The notes below the pieces were generated by a model. It saw only the letters and a list, made by a program, of their open reading frames with translations, made no database searches and was not told where the DNA came from. From NCBI GenBank assembly GCA_027627225.1, contig CM051034.1, positions 48,775,081-48,839,080 of the forward strand: DNA of 64,000 nucleotides, given 5' to 3'. Both the position numbers and the translations under genes were made by a program. This stretch comes from Congeria kusceri (taxonomy: Eukaryota; Mollusca; Bivalvia; Myida; Dreissenidae). This document shows, piece after piece, positions 23,590 to 49,700 of this stretch. The first letter of the stretch is position 1. Every line of letters starts with the position of its first letter.

Positions 23590-26500
23590 GCAGATTGATT
23601 TGTTTGGCATTGATATAATCTCATTTGCATAGATAATGAGCTTGAATAATATTCGTTCGGATACTCAAACCCTATTCATTCTTTTCGAAAATATCAAAAT
23701 CGCCGCGCTAAACGACCCAGTGGTGGTCTTATTGTTTATATTAAAGACAGCATTAGAAAAGGTGTAACTCTAGCCCAAAACACAATCGATTGTATTATTT
23801 GGATTAAACTCGATAAGATATTTTTTAATTCGAATGATAATATATTTATTTGTTTTACATATATTGCCCCAGAATCATCGCCGGTCCATAACATGTATAA
23901 TGTAGATATGTTCACCCAACTAGAGCAAGATATTTTATTGTTTAATGATCGTGGGAAAATATTTGTAGCTGGTGACCTAAATTGTAGAATTGGTAGTAAA
24001 CCGGATTATATTCAATTTGACGAAATTGCCATCGATACGCCCACGCCTCGGGTTTCTCGTGACACCACTTCAAATCGTTTCGGTGAATGTTTACTTGATA
24101 TGTGTAAAGCGACAAATCAGCTGATAGTTAACGGTCGATGGCCGGGCGATGGGGGAAATTTCACTTGCATGACCCATAACGGTACGAGCGTGGTAGATTA
24201 TTTGCTTACACATCGTAATAATTTTGATTTGCTTGACAATTTCACCATTGGTCAGTTTACACCATTCTCAAATCATGCGCCTCTATCCTTCTCGTTCAAA
24301 GTGAGTACTGGGTGTCAGAACGTCACTGGAAATAGCAAATCGAAGTATTATAAATTTGATGAGAAATATAAAGAGCTGTTTATAAGCCATTTAACAAATA
24401 ATATTGATACCTTAATAAATGATTTAAACACTGAAATCCAAGAAAATGGAGATGTTGATTGTCTCACGTCGATATTTACAAACTTTTTATGTAAATACGG
24501 CAACACATATTTCGAAAAAAACTGCGGTAATCGAAAACCATGCTTTAAAGAGGTTAATAACTCAAAAGAGTGGTTTGACGACGAATGTAAACGAAAATAT
24601 ACCTTATATAAACAAACCGTTAGACAATTTAACAATACACTATCGGACGCGGACAGAGCGAAACTATATAATACGAAAAAAGATTATAAATATCAATGTC
24701 GTAATTCGAAAAATTCATATAATGTTTCCCGCTGTCGTAAGATGAATGATCTTAGGCGAAAATCACCGAAAGAATTTTGGAGAATATTTAAACCGCGACA
24801 ACAATCTCTTGCTGGAGATGATATTTCAAATGAGGAATTTAAAAATTATTTTAGCAGCCTCATGTCTGGTGGCGATACACAAATAAATGATGAATGTTCC
24901 GACTTTATTAGCCATTTTGATAATTGTCAAGACCTTAGCTCGACATTCGAATGTCTAGATATTCCAATTTCAGACGCAGAAATTTTAAAAACTATTAAGA
25001 AACTTAGTATAAATAAATCCCCTTCAATCGACAATGTTTTATACGAATATTTTAAGGTAAGTGTGCCACAAATCATCCGCCCACTGAACATGTTTTTCAA
25101 TCACATATTTAATTCAATGTCATTTCCTCGTGCTTGGGCCTCAGGAATGATTATCCCGATTCATAAAAAAAGGCGATCAGTCCGACCCAAATAACTATAG
25201 GGGGATTACACTAACAAGCTGTTTCTCTAAATTGTTTACAACAGTATTGAACGAGCGACTAAAGTTATGGGCAGAAGAAAATTCAGTTTTAACGGATGCC
25301 CAATTTGGATTCAAAAACAATTATAGTACTATAGACCCAGTTTTTATTTTGCACTCGTTGATTCAAAGACAGATAACCAATAAGCAAAAAATGTATTGCT
25401 GCTTTGTGGACTATCGGAAAGCATATGACTGTATAGATAGGAAAAGACTTTGGTACAAGCTAATAAAATTAGGAATTGATGGAAAATTAATATCCGTTTT
25501 ACGGTCGATGTATAGTGAAGTTAAACTCTGTGTGAAACATTTAGGAACATTGTCGGATTTTTTCAATAGCAACCTCGGATTATTCCAGGGGGAGATAACC
25601 TCTCCGATCTGCTTTTCTCTCTTTCTAAATGACATTGAGATGCATTTACAAGAAAATATAGATGCGGGTATTAATATTGACCAAATCGCTATATTTTTAT
25701 TATTGTTCGCTGACGACGCAGTGCTCATATCGGAATCTAAAGAGGGCTTACAACACTCTCTTAACAGTCTAAATTCATACTGTCAAAAATGGAATCTTAC
25801 GGTAAATATCGAGAAAACTAAAGTAATTGTCTTTCGAAAAGGGGGGAGGTTAGGTGTAAACGACAAATGGTTTTATAATAACCAAGAAGTGGAAGTTGTT
25901 AACTCGTTTAACTACCTAGGGATTGTGTTTACCAGTGGTGGGTCATTCGCGCAAGCTACGACAAACACTTGCGGGAAAAGGGCTGAGATCCATATATTCA
26001 CTAATGTCTTTAAGTAAGAATAACAAAGTACCACTTAACATAATGTTTAATCTTTTTGACGCTTATGTACTATCCGTCTTAAATTACTGTTCAGAAGTTT
26101 GGGGTCATGGTCAAGGAGATGTTTTAGAAAGAGTACACAAGAAGTTCTGTAAATGGGTTCTTAATGTAAAACCGTCTACGAATACCCTTGCATTGTATAG
26201 CGAATTGGGGAGATTTCCATTGTATATCGAAAGATATATTAGAATGGTTAAATACTTTTTAAAGATTCACTCGGTTAAACAAGAAAATTGTATTTTACAT
26301 ACCATTTTAAATGATCAGGTAAATAACATAAATGTAAATAATGCTTGTACAAATTGGGCCGCACAGGTACGCTCTATACTACAATCATCTGGTCTTAATG
26401 AAATATGGTTATATCCTGACTCTGTTGAGATAGAAACATTCACTACAAAGTTAAGAACTCGACTTCGTGATATTTATGTTAGTAATTGGCGGTCAAGCCT

Positions 26501-27214
26501 AGAAGATTCAACATCTCTTGATGTATATAGAGAAATTAAACTAAATTTTGAACAATCAGCATATTTACGCCAGCTGCAAAATCCTAAATACAGAAATGTC
26601 TTGGCCAAATTACTTTTATCATCCCACAAATTAAATATTGAAATCGGCCGGCACTATAATGTTCCAAGACATGAGAGAAAATGTACCCTATGCGATCTAA
26701 ATGATATAGAAGACGAATTCCATTGTGTTCTTAAGTGCCCCATATATATTCATATTCGAAAAGATTACATTCCAAAATATTTCTATACCCACACGAGTAT
26801 ACTTAAGTATATTTGTTTAATGAAATGCGAAAATAAAACAATTATTCAAAAACTGGCAATATATTGCCATAAAGCCTTCCAATTAAGAGACACATTAATG
26901 TATATAGTTTAACAAATTATACATTATTCGCTTTTACGTAGGTGAATTGTTCAGACATTCTAGCCTTGCTGCTGGTTTATGGTATTATTTACTAAACCGT
27001 TTACTGTCTATTTTATGTGTCCATACTTAAACATACCGTTTAACACTCTCACTCTAATGAGGGTGTTCCTAGATCAATATATTAACAGTAGAAATATGTA
27101 CTTGTTGAAACCTTACATATCTCATACCATGTATCTTTTCATTGTATATTTGTATAACGATAAGCTTGTAATGCTTAAGTTTAATAAATATTCTGTTCTG
27201 TTCTGTTCTGTACA
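23590..27214 (+). mobile_element. Non-LTR retrotransposon (LINE), 5'-truncated, two frameshifts, (TTCTG)n tail
   Basis: The protein begins inside the endonuclease domain: degraded frames from about 23590, then in frame from 23650 with SGGLIVYIKDSIRKG, AGDLNCRIG and SNHAPLSF. A linker leads to the reverse transcriptase: the IIPIHKK / GDQSDPNNYRGI motif, FVDYRKAYDCIDR, the GLFQGEITSP region and LLFADDAVLIS (catalytic FADD). It then has NYLGIVF, the ELGRFPLYIERY region and a CxxC...HxxxxC zinc-knuckle-like end, with a stop at 26910-26912. An extra A in the A-run near 25163-25170 and a shift near 25950-25975 break the frame, so it is dead unless corrected. The 3' end is taataaatattctgttctg-type repeat sequence (27183-27214). 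Same family as 17275-18530. Confidence 0.9.
23650..26912 (+). pseudogene. LINE endonuclease-reverse transcriptase ORF, frameshifted
   Basis: Three successive open parts make one polyprotein: 23650-25194 (endonuclease and linker), about 25170-26017 (reverse transcriptase fingers and palm) and about 25955-26912 (thumb and zinc-knuckle-like C-terminus). The endonuclease shows the GDLN and SNHAP signatures of apurinic-type nucleases, and the transcriptase shows FADD. The first codons of the endonuclease are missing. It would have copied its own RNA at a nicked target site. Confidence 0.85.
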
Positions 27215-27376
27215 AAATACTTTTTATTATGATGTCATTTAATATTAAATAAGAAGCCATATGATCAACTAAGCAGTATTGTTATTTTCTTCATTTTTTA
27301 TGAATTGTCGATAAGAAACATTAATGTCTTTAAATTCAGCTTGTTCCAGAGGATTTTCGGAAGTGATATTCAATTC

Positions 27377-27719
27377 CTAAGTGACATTTGAAGATAGTGT
27401 TTCAAACTCTTGATTATTTGCAGATTTGTGATCATTTGTACTCTTGCTAAGCACGGGATCTAAATTAGGTTTAAACTCTTTCAACACTTCAGCAGCATCA
27501 AAACCAAATCGATTCTTTAACTCTTCAAAACTCATTTCTACCACTGGTTGGACCTGTTCTTCGCTTAAATCGTCCCATACAACATTGAAACCAAATGTAT
27601 TTATAAACGTTACAAATTTATTTGGCTGTCCAATGTTAAAATGTATTATTTGCTTTAATTTATTATTTTTGTTGCAAATAACTCTTTTAATTTCTGCCCA
27701 CCTTCTTTTAATTTTGATG
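27377..27719 (-). CDS. Possible terminal exon of an unidentified gene
   Basis: An acceptor (tatttttag at 27720-27728) opens a 113-residue frame with ordinary protein-like composition (KRRWAEIKRVICN, GFNVVWDDLSEEQVQPVVEM, FEELKNRFGFDAAEVLKEF) that ends in TAG at 27377-27379. It starts in phase 2. The candidate exon at 28750-28900 ends in phase 2, and the modular gene's last exon could feed that one through a weak donor (see its entry). No family recognised. It could be an alternative 3' end of the modular gene or the last exon of another gene. Confidence 0.4.
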
Positions 27720-28749
27720 CTAAAAATAAATAGAAATAACAAAACACATAGTGTATATTTTAATTTATTTTATTTTAAAATATGTGATGCTCGGAAAACA
27801 TGTTTGCGTATTTTATTTGCAATATGTGTAAATTATCTTCCAATGACTGACCAGAAAATGCACAGCGTGAAATACAGCTTATCCCACGGGGTGTTATTTC
27901 GTCAAGGCCGCTGTGAAGATGGGATAAAAAGAAATGCAATCTGCCCCTAGGTATTACGGCAAAATTCTCCGGTTTAAACAAACTAAACAAACAAACAAAA
28001 TGTATGTTCAAGCTCTTCATCAGCTTACCACCATACAAGTTTCTTCATAAACTAGTTTTGTTTGAAACACTTTCAAGTATATATTGTAGTTCAAAAGTAT
28101 TAGTATTGTAAATATATTTATTTTTATACATCGTATATTTGTACAACTTAATTACATATATGTTATTTCATGGAACAATTTAACTAAAATAACAACTTTG
28201 CTTTTTTGCAAATGTTGGCAATAAACACAAGAGTTCTAATATAAGCTGTATTATAGATAATAAAAAAAAGTACAGTCTTTTTATAACAATGATTTTGTCG
28301 GATTCGCTTAACACTGCATATAATTAGTAAGTACAGTACATAGCTGTTAACGTTCTGTTCATATTATACGTATTTAAAAAAAAACAGCAGTAAATCATTT
28401 TGTGAATTGTTCGTAATTATAATAAATTCATTGTCACTACATGTATGGTATGTCTGCAGTCATATTATTTGTATTATAAAAATTGTCAACACAATAAACT
28501 ACCATGCATTTCATTAAAAGAAAATTATTTTCATCCATCTAAATAGCAAAGATCCATACATAGCATACAATACATAATACACGTTCATGTTCAAATATAT
28601 ATGATATTAAACTCCTGCCTCATCAACATGAGATAAACGTATATTAACATAATGTTGGCCTTTACAGGTACACCAAGGAAGTGACCAGTCGCCCATACAA
28701 TCCAACAAAAAAGCAGCACTTAACTGATAAAACAAATCCAATTACATAC

Positions 28750-28900
28750 GTTTGCGGATAACAGTAATGATGTTCTGCACAGTTTACCATTGCACATCTT
28801 ATTGAACCCAGGTTTTGTGTTAACTGTGGTTCATGTTTCCACACAGTAAACACACTAAGTTGGTACAATTCACACACAAGAAGCGCTACCAATATCAGAA
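28750..28900 (-). CDS. Possible exon: hydrophobic stretch plus degenerate B-module-like sequence
   Basis: Bounded by an acceptor (tttgtgttcag) and a donor (gtatgtaat), in phase 1 to 2. It encodes a hydrophobic start (VLILVALLVCELYQLS) and LTQNLGSIRCAMVN, which weakly echoes the LRLAAIRYALQN end of module B in the neighbouring gene. The phases would allow D1 - this exon - 27377-27719. It could equally be a decayed fourth module. Confidence 0.3.
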
Positions 28901-29002
28901 CTGAACACAAAGTTATAGCAAAGCAACAATAACATTGACATAAAATACTCAACAATTGCAACAATTCTTCCTAGAGTTTGAGTAGGCTGAACTTCCTATG
29001 TT

Positions 29003-29012
29003 TTTATTGTAC
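29003..29012 (-). promoter_or_regulatory. Putative polyadenylation signal of the modular gene
   Basis: On the minus strand acaataaaaa follows the TGA of exon D1 by roughly 30 nt. It contains AATAAA and supports D1 as a terminal exon. Confidence 0.45.
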
Positions 29013-29036
29013 TACTCAATTCATCAAACTCTCACA

Positions 29037-41995
<12,959 letters not shown>

Positions 41996-42169
41996 CTGCA
42001 ACAGAATAAAAAACAACAAAAAAATGTAATAATGCTAGTCGTCGTATGGCTTAGTATGCGAAATGCTTAAAACGCACTTGAGCTTGCCATGAACATAAAT
42101 ATGTAAAACATTCAAGAGACGTGATCTCACTGTCTATCACCTGCAGGTCAGGACGACCTGATAAACAAC

Positions 42170-43400
42170 ATCGCTATGCCCTCGTGATATGTTTTTAACG
42201 AATCAAATTAATTTAAAGTATTTTGGTAGTGAACCACCTAAGGGACATTACTGTAAATTTTTTTTGAAATCCGATCAATGGTTTCTGACATGAAAATCTT
42301 TAAATATAACCATATTAGGAAAATTGGCTTCGCCCTCTGGCGGCCATTTTTTACGGACCCCAACCATTTGAGCAACTTTAGTAGACAACCATATAAGGAA
42401 CATTTCTGTGAAATGATTTCGAAATCCAACCAGTAGTTTGGGACAAATATGTTCAAAGCTTTAAACCTTGCCGTATAAGGTAAAATCGCAACGCTTCCTG
42501 GTGGCCATGTTTTTCAACGGAGCGGAACAATGTGAGCAACTTTGGTAGATAAACACACAAGGAACATATCTGTGAAATTATTTTGAGATCTTACCAGTGG
42601 TTTCTGACAAGAAGATTTTCAATTTTGTCAATAAAGCCATATAGTCAAAAATGGTCCCGCTCCCTGTAAAATTATTTTGAAATCCAGAAAATGGATTCTG
42701 ACAAGAAGACTTTCAATGTATTCAATAATGCCGAATAAGTAAAAATAGACCCACCCTATGTTATTTTTAACGGAGCCGGACTATTTGAGCAACTTAAGCA
42801 GAGACCACCCTATGAACAGTTATGTGAAATTATTGTGAGATCCAACCAGTGGCTTATGACAAGAAGATTTTTAAAGTTATTATCTATAGCCATATAAGGA
42901 AAACATGGCCCCGTTCCCTGGTGGTCATGTTTTACAACGGAGCGGAACCGTCTGAGCAACTTTGGTAGAGGTCCACCTAAAAAACATTTCTGTGAAACTA
43001 TTGTGAAATCTAACTAAATATTTCTGATAAGAAGATTTTCAATTTTTGTAATATAGCCATGTAAGGAAAATAGCCGGCCCCTGGCGGCAATGTTTTCCAA
43101 CGGGGCAGAACCATTTGAGCAACTTGTTTAGAGAACCGCCCAAGGAACATGTCTATGAAATAATTTGAAAAATCATCAAGGGCTTTAGGAGGAGATGTCG
43201 TTTACCTACTTTTATATTTATAGCTCTGGTGGCTATTTTGTGCAACGGACGGGAACCATTTGAGCAACATATGTGAAGGACCACCCAAAGAAATATTCTG
43301 TGAAGTTTCATAAAAATCGATTCACCAGTTTTGTAGGAGATGTCATTAAAAGGAAAAGTTTACGGACGCACGGTCGCACGCACGACGAACGAACCGCCGA
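42170..43400. repeat. ~160-bp tandem repeat array at the left border of duplication copy 2
   Basis: About seven units carry the recurrent order catttgagcaactttggtag, then caaggaacatttctgtgaa, then ccagtggtttctgacaagaa, then gattttcaa, atagccatataagg and ggtggccatg. The array ends with gtttacggacgcacggtcgc and a run of cgacgaac. The last unit and tail are the sequence with which the window itself begins, so the duplication junction lies in or next to this repeat family. Confidence 0.8.
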
Positions 43401-43745
43401 TGGCCTTCGACCAGTGGAGCTTAAAACCACCCATGGTCAAACACAAGCGTAGAAAGTTTGGATAAGGTCATTATCGAACATAACATAGATTATATGGTCA
43501 TACACGATTTGTGCAGGTTTGGTCAATATTTAAAGAGAGTGTCTCTATCGCGTCCGCAAGCAAATTATTGACGAATTACGGAGGACGGATCCGGACGATG
43601 GACGGTGCATGACAGTCCCACTATACCAACAACTCATCTGGTATATTGATATATGCAATGTCTTTCGTGAGCATATGTCAAACCCCGATACTGTTATCAT
43701 CTGTCTTCTATATTTCCTTTCCAACTGTATGTATTTCAGTGTAAA

Positions 43746-46700
43746 TCAAACACATTTCTGACGTATACAACAAATGCAATATTTAACACCAACCTCTCCA
43801 AGGGAACCATCTTTTTCCGATTCTAATGGCGTACTTGCAGAAGATTGGACTAAAATATTAATACATATGTTTGAATAAACCAAGCGGTACCATTATTTGG
43901 TAGCTTTATACTTCATTCAAATGTGTACACACCCCTTTAATAAACTGTGTAGCGTTCGCAATCGACATCTAAATAATGTTAAACAATATTATATAAATAT
44001 CATAGGCTGTTCCAATGGCTTTCGATGTATGATTAGTTAAACTGCTGATCACAAATTGATATTGTTCAGTGTTCAATTTAATAAAGGTATTTTGAAGTGT
44101 TCCTTATAAAGAATATGCTGGTATTCAAATAAAGGCTATGCAATAGTATATGAGTGTATATGAGGTAGTAAGATTCATGTGACCAAACATAATGTACGAA
44201 CCTTGATCGTCGTGAGTTTCAGCTATGGTTGTCAATGTTGAACGTGTAGCACCCTCGCGTTCCCCAGGACTAACAGCTGCAAACAAAAATTTGGAATGAA
44301 CGGTTATTTAATACCTATTTAATATAAATGAATTCAATACAAATATATTTAAATCGGACATGTTTATTTTTAGAAGCTTTGCACATTACGCTACACTGTA
44401 TCTGCAAATATTACTTTCGGATATTTCATATTCACGGCGTCGTCTACGAGTTTTCTTTGCTTGAAAGTTTTTAATCTCTTAAAGGCTAAAGTAGTTTTAA
44501 ACTAATGCGCAAAGTTTGGATTGAAGCTGTAAAATGTGTTCATTTTATTGGCTAAACTGGCCAAAACACTTATAAACGTATCTTGAGTTTCCTGGGTTTT
44601 AACTGTGGTTTTGACGTTTGGAATTGTATCGTTACTTTTGATTGCTGAATAAATATTTTAAAGGCAATATTAAATACAGTCCATGTTCAGTATGTGGTTT
44701 GTTTTTCACTAAAATAGATGTTTACAAATTTAATTTCATATGTGTAAATGATGTGTGATCCAATCGTTGGCTTACCTTGAAGTGCTTTGGTCTTGGGTGT
44801 GTAAGTCACAGTCTTGTCGGTGTCCACATCACTCTCCGAATGGCGAGCCGCTGGAGAATATAAAGTGAACTGTACTGTTTTCATCCGTTTACTCATACAA
44901 TATCATGTATAAACGGCATATCAGTGTCAAACTATGTATATGTTCTATACAAGAATGAATATCAGGTAGAACGATAAAATATATATTAACATATATTACT
45001 TAATTACAGACTTATATAGTATTTTTTTTTACAGTTGGATTCATATGAGCTACTGACGGTATGACTTGATTATATTTTCGACACACCTTTGCCACAATTT
45101 CCTTCTACCAGGCTCATTTGCTCTTCAGAGCGTATGTCCTGGTTTGACTCTTTTGACACTTCCTCGTCTGCCTCCATTATTTTTAAACCTATCTCTTCTG
45201 AATTGCGAAACACAATTTAGATCTTTTTTAATATTTAAGTATAGGGCTTTGTTACATACATGTATATGTCACAACAAACAAGTTCGACCTTATGTATCAA
45301 GGACTTGAAATATATATCTTCAACCTCTAATATCGGCTGAATTATGGTAATATAAACAGTCAATGAATTTTGACAACAAAGTGTTGAAGTGTTTGTGCTT
45401 TTTGTTGTAGGTGATGGTAAGATAAGGTTTGTCTGCTTTCTTCTACTTTCAGAAATTTAATATTTTGGGAAATCTTTCGAGCGTTGGAAGAAAACGATAT
45501 ACTGTGATGGAACTTATGATTCCTATGTACGGGCTTAAAATAATAACAATATATATCTACATCTACATACATGTTGGTCTTTGCTACAATAACTATTGTT
45601 CATCACTACTTAAATAATACATTTGTTAAGTTAGTTATATTAATTTTATAAAATAATAATTGCTGTTTAATATTCGCGTGAAAAGTATTCATTTTCAACC
45701 AGGTGAAACATTTCTTCTCTCTAGTTTTAGGCTACGACTTGAGGGCTGTCGGCCTTGAAACAGGGTCAAAAAACATATTTTTACAAGTACGGGCATGTTT
45801 CTTTTTAGGTTTTGTTTCCTATGTAGCTCCCTTGAACTCTCTTTATTATTAACACATTTAATAGCTTGGTTTATTTAAAATTGTATAATTATTTGTCAAA
45901 AGAACTCATTCTTAGCATGTTATTAAAAAGAAAGGCAAAAATGATCTGTAAACATTTGTCTTGCGTGAATTTATTGTATTTTTTAAGAAATCACGCTACA
46001 GGCCATTACTAAACAATATCATTTACACAAACTTATTCTATCACACGATTTACCTTTCGTTAAGTGTTTTACTTGTTGCCGCAGTGGGACAAAAATCGAA
46101 TGTAAGCTTTTACCTGTGAAATGAAATTAAATTATTGCCGAGTTATTGTCAAAGATGTTAGCAATTATTATTTACAGTTAAATGACGACGCAAATATGGA
46201 TCAATACATTATATTGTTAATATTGTGTACATTGTTATCCGCAAACTCACCTAGTTTATGTTTACACACTACAAGAAATACAATTCCTGCAAAAACTAAA
46301 ACTGCTGTGACTATCAGTGCAGGTATAATTTTATTAAGTCCTGGCGAATGGTCTGGTGTTTCTGAAAATACAATAATGTCAATTGAAATTAAATAACATA
46401 TTATGAATATAATAATACAACATTAACACTTGCGTTAAAATAATACATTTGAAATACTGTTAAACGTTACCGATATGTCATTTGCATTGCTTGTATATAG
46501 AATGACTATACATATTACATTTATGTAGTATGTAAAGTCGGACGTTAGGATTATGCTACTTTCCAAATGTGAGTGCGGGTCAATTGTGACTCTTGATTTA
46601 AAACGAATACCTTTCGTAAATATCGAATAATTAACTTGTAACTTTCTTGAATAAAATATTATGTGGTGCATGTACATGTAGTGCATCGTACTTGTGTTCA

Positions 46701-49700
46701 TATAACTTTTAGTATTTACTGAAATGAAGTTCGTTGGTAACCAAACTGCATTATGCTGGTAATATACTCAGTCTAAAAACACCAGATAGTATATATATCA
46801 CGATCTTTTAGGAAGCACATAAAGCGTAAACAATGGTTGAATATTAAAACAAAAAATATATAATATTTTAGTGTTTCACAAACATATATTGATACATCGT
46901 TGTTTTCACATAGTGGTTCAAATGAAATCTACAAACAAAGACGAATGCAAATTATAAAGTGTCAGATTTCCTTTTTTGGCTGAGTTTAACTATATAAATA
47001 TATATATACCGGTAGTCAAATGCTGTGCGTTATCTTTACCAGCAGTGGTATATACGGGTGTGGTTGCAGGTGGAAGTCTATTTAAACAAACAACAATAGA
47101 TCACAATATCAGCACACATCCATTAATCATCTTAAATACAGCGATGAACAAATTCATATAACAAGGAAACTACAAGCATCAGTCATTAAGTATGATTCAT
47201 CAGACGGATTGATGATACCACAACATGAACAACATATCAGACATTAAAGTTCATTTAAACCGTATGTAGGTTTTAAAATATACAAAAGCTATGTGAACAG
47301 AAGTACATTACCGTTAAGTTTTATAATCAGATGTACTGTTAATATATTAAAATACTATTACAAATAGCGTAAAACGAGGAAATTTTTAACACCAATGGAA
47401 ACGTTTGCAGCAACAACCATTAAATTGAAATAACTGCTTTTGAGCATAATAGAAAAACGGGAACCGTAACACGTTAAATAAACAGAGTAATACATTATAA
47501 CGTGTTGGCAGCTATCTGACGTTTTCTGTCTTGCCAGTCCAGCAGGACATTCCTTTGCACAACTGTAATCTGGAAGAATATACAACAGGTATATAATAAC
47601 GAAAACATATATATCCTAATCAGACATTTGCTATTTTACAAAAGGTCATCTGCAAGCTATTTGAATTACGCCGTCAATTTGAAACATGGTTAAATCATTT
47701 CCATAAATTGTTTAAAACGTATATTCAAGATTAAGCTAATATTTGTGTTGAATAATATTATATATTAAGTAATGCTTACTTAACAAAAGTTCCTCGCCAT
47801 CTGGGCATTTCTTCTTGAAGCACTTTTTATTTTCATAAAAGCACATTTCCTCTGATTGCGCTGCATATGCATTTCTAGCGTCACATCGGCAATGCCCGTC
47901 GGTTTTTGTTAGTTCTCTATGCGACACGTTTCCACAGTCTACCTTGTGCTGTTGCTCTGTACACAAGTTTGTTTTCAAACTTGGACATTCACTGTAAGTT
48001 GCGGAAGAAGTATTAAGACGGTCATTGAACCTGTCCCATTTGAAGCATGGTCGACAATGTATGGAAACTGTTGCTTGGTCGACATGACTGCCTGTTCTGT
48101 TTATTGATAGTCGAGGTTCTTCTCCTAATGGAAACACGAGATAATTGTAAGGAATGTTTTGTCAATCTTAAAACGTAACTAATAAGAGTTCGTATTGCTC
48201 CACTCATGAATTTACACCGTTACTTCTCTGCATAATGCTGCATTTACATACACTGCGTCTATAACCTAAATCAATCATAATAGCTTGTAAATATGTAATA
48301 GCGTATTCAGAGATACAACTTTATGAGTCATGTTATAACGAATATAAATTTACGTAAGTGGAGAGTCACCCAAGAGAACATTTCTGTGATGTTTTTTTCG
48401 AAATCCAGCAGGCGGTTTAAGACAAGATTTAAAAAATAAAGTTATCAATATAGAAGTACTGCCCTTCACATTGACGGTCATATGTTTGTAACAAATCAAA
48501 GGATTTTAAGGTAGTGTGGTCAAAGGTTACCCAAGGCAGTTATTTTAAATTTCAAGAAGTGGATTTTGGAGAAGGATTTTTGCAAAGTTTTTGACGGCCA
48601 TGTTTTTAACAAATTAAACTGATTTGAATGAATTTGGTAGGTTACCAATGGAACATTCTTGCGAAATTATTCTGAACACCTTCAAGCGTTTCAGGGAAAA
48701 TGATTTTCACAGTTTTTTCAATATAACCTTTTAAGACAAAATTCACTGCCCCCTAACGGGGCCATGTTTTTAAACAAATCAAAACGATTTGAAGGAATGT
48801 GTAGATGTCACTGAATGAACCCTTTTTATGAAGTTGTATCTTAATGCAGTCAATGGTTTCAAAGAAGACGATTTTCAAAATGTAATTATCAATATAGCTG
48901 TATAATGAAAACTCCCTGCCCCCCTGTCGGTCATATGTTTTACAAATCTAATTGATTTAAAAGAATGTGTAGAGGGTTACCCAAGGAAAAAGTTTAATTA
49001 TTGAAAATCAGTTGGCGTAACAAAATTTTCAATATAGACATAACAGACAAATTTCCCTGCCCCATGATGGCCATTTATTTTAGGAATCAAAATGAGTTAA
49101 AGGAGTTTAGTAGTCAACGATATATGTCAAATTATTTTGAAATTCAGTGAGTGTTTTCTGACATGACCGTTCTTTAACGTTTGATTTGGTGTTTTTAAGG
49201 CTCTTGTATGCTATGAGAACCAGACATCAGATATTGCATTCAATTGATAATTAAGTTTGTTTAAGGGCCATCCAATGAACAACCCTGCTTAGTTAACATA
49301 TTCTCCGAACTGTTTTATAGTAGTTGTTTGAAGCAATTATAAGCGAGGAATAACAAACGACGAACGACGGAAGACGGACAATGACTGACTACAACAGCTC
49401 ACCCTTGAGCACGTCGTGTTCATTTTAACCCTACCTTCTGTGCAAAATACTTCAGGGATACAAGCATCAATAAATCTGTCCTTGTCGTGAAAACTCCTGG
49501 CGCAATGATATCTGGTACCAGCGTTGCAGTTTGCGAGTTTTTCCTGACAAATCCACTGGCAGGACCCATATGTAGGACAGTAGACGTTGAAATGTTGTAA
49601 TTTCAGACTGCACGGTTCACAATCAATACGGATTTTGGGTTGGCTAGATATGACTTGTGCTAAAGCAACCTGTTGACAAGCTATGTTTATTATACACTTT

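Noticed and set aside
24348..24745. Overlapping ORFs on both strands within the plus-strand LINE
   Set aside because: Other-frame shadows of the endonuclease-RT polyprotein.
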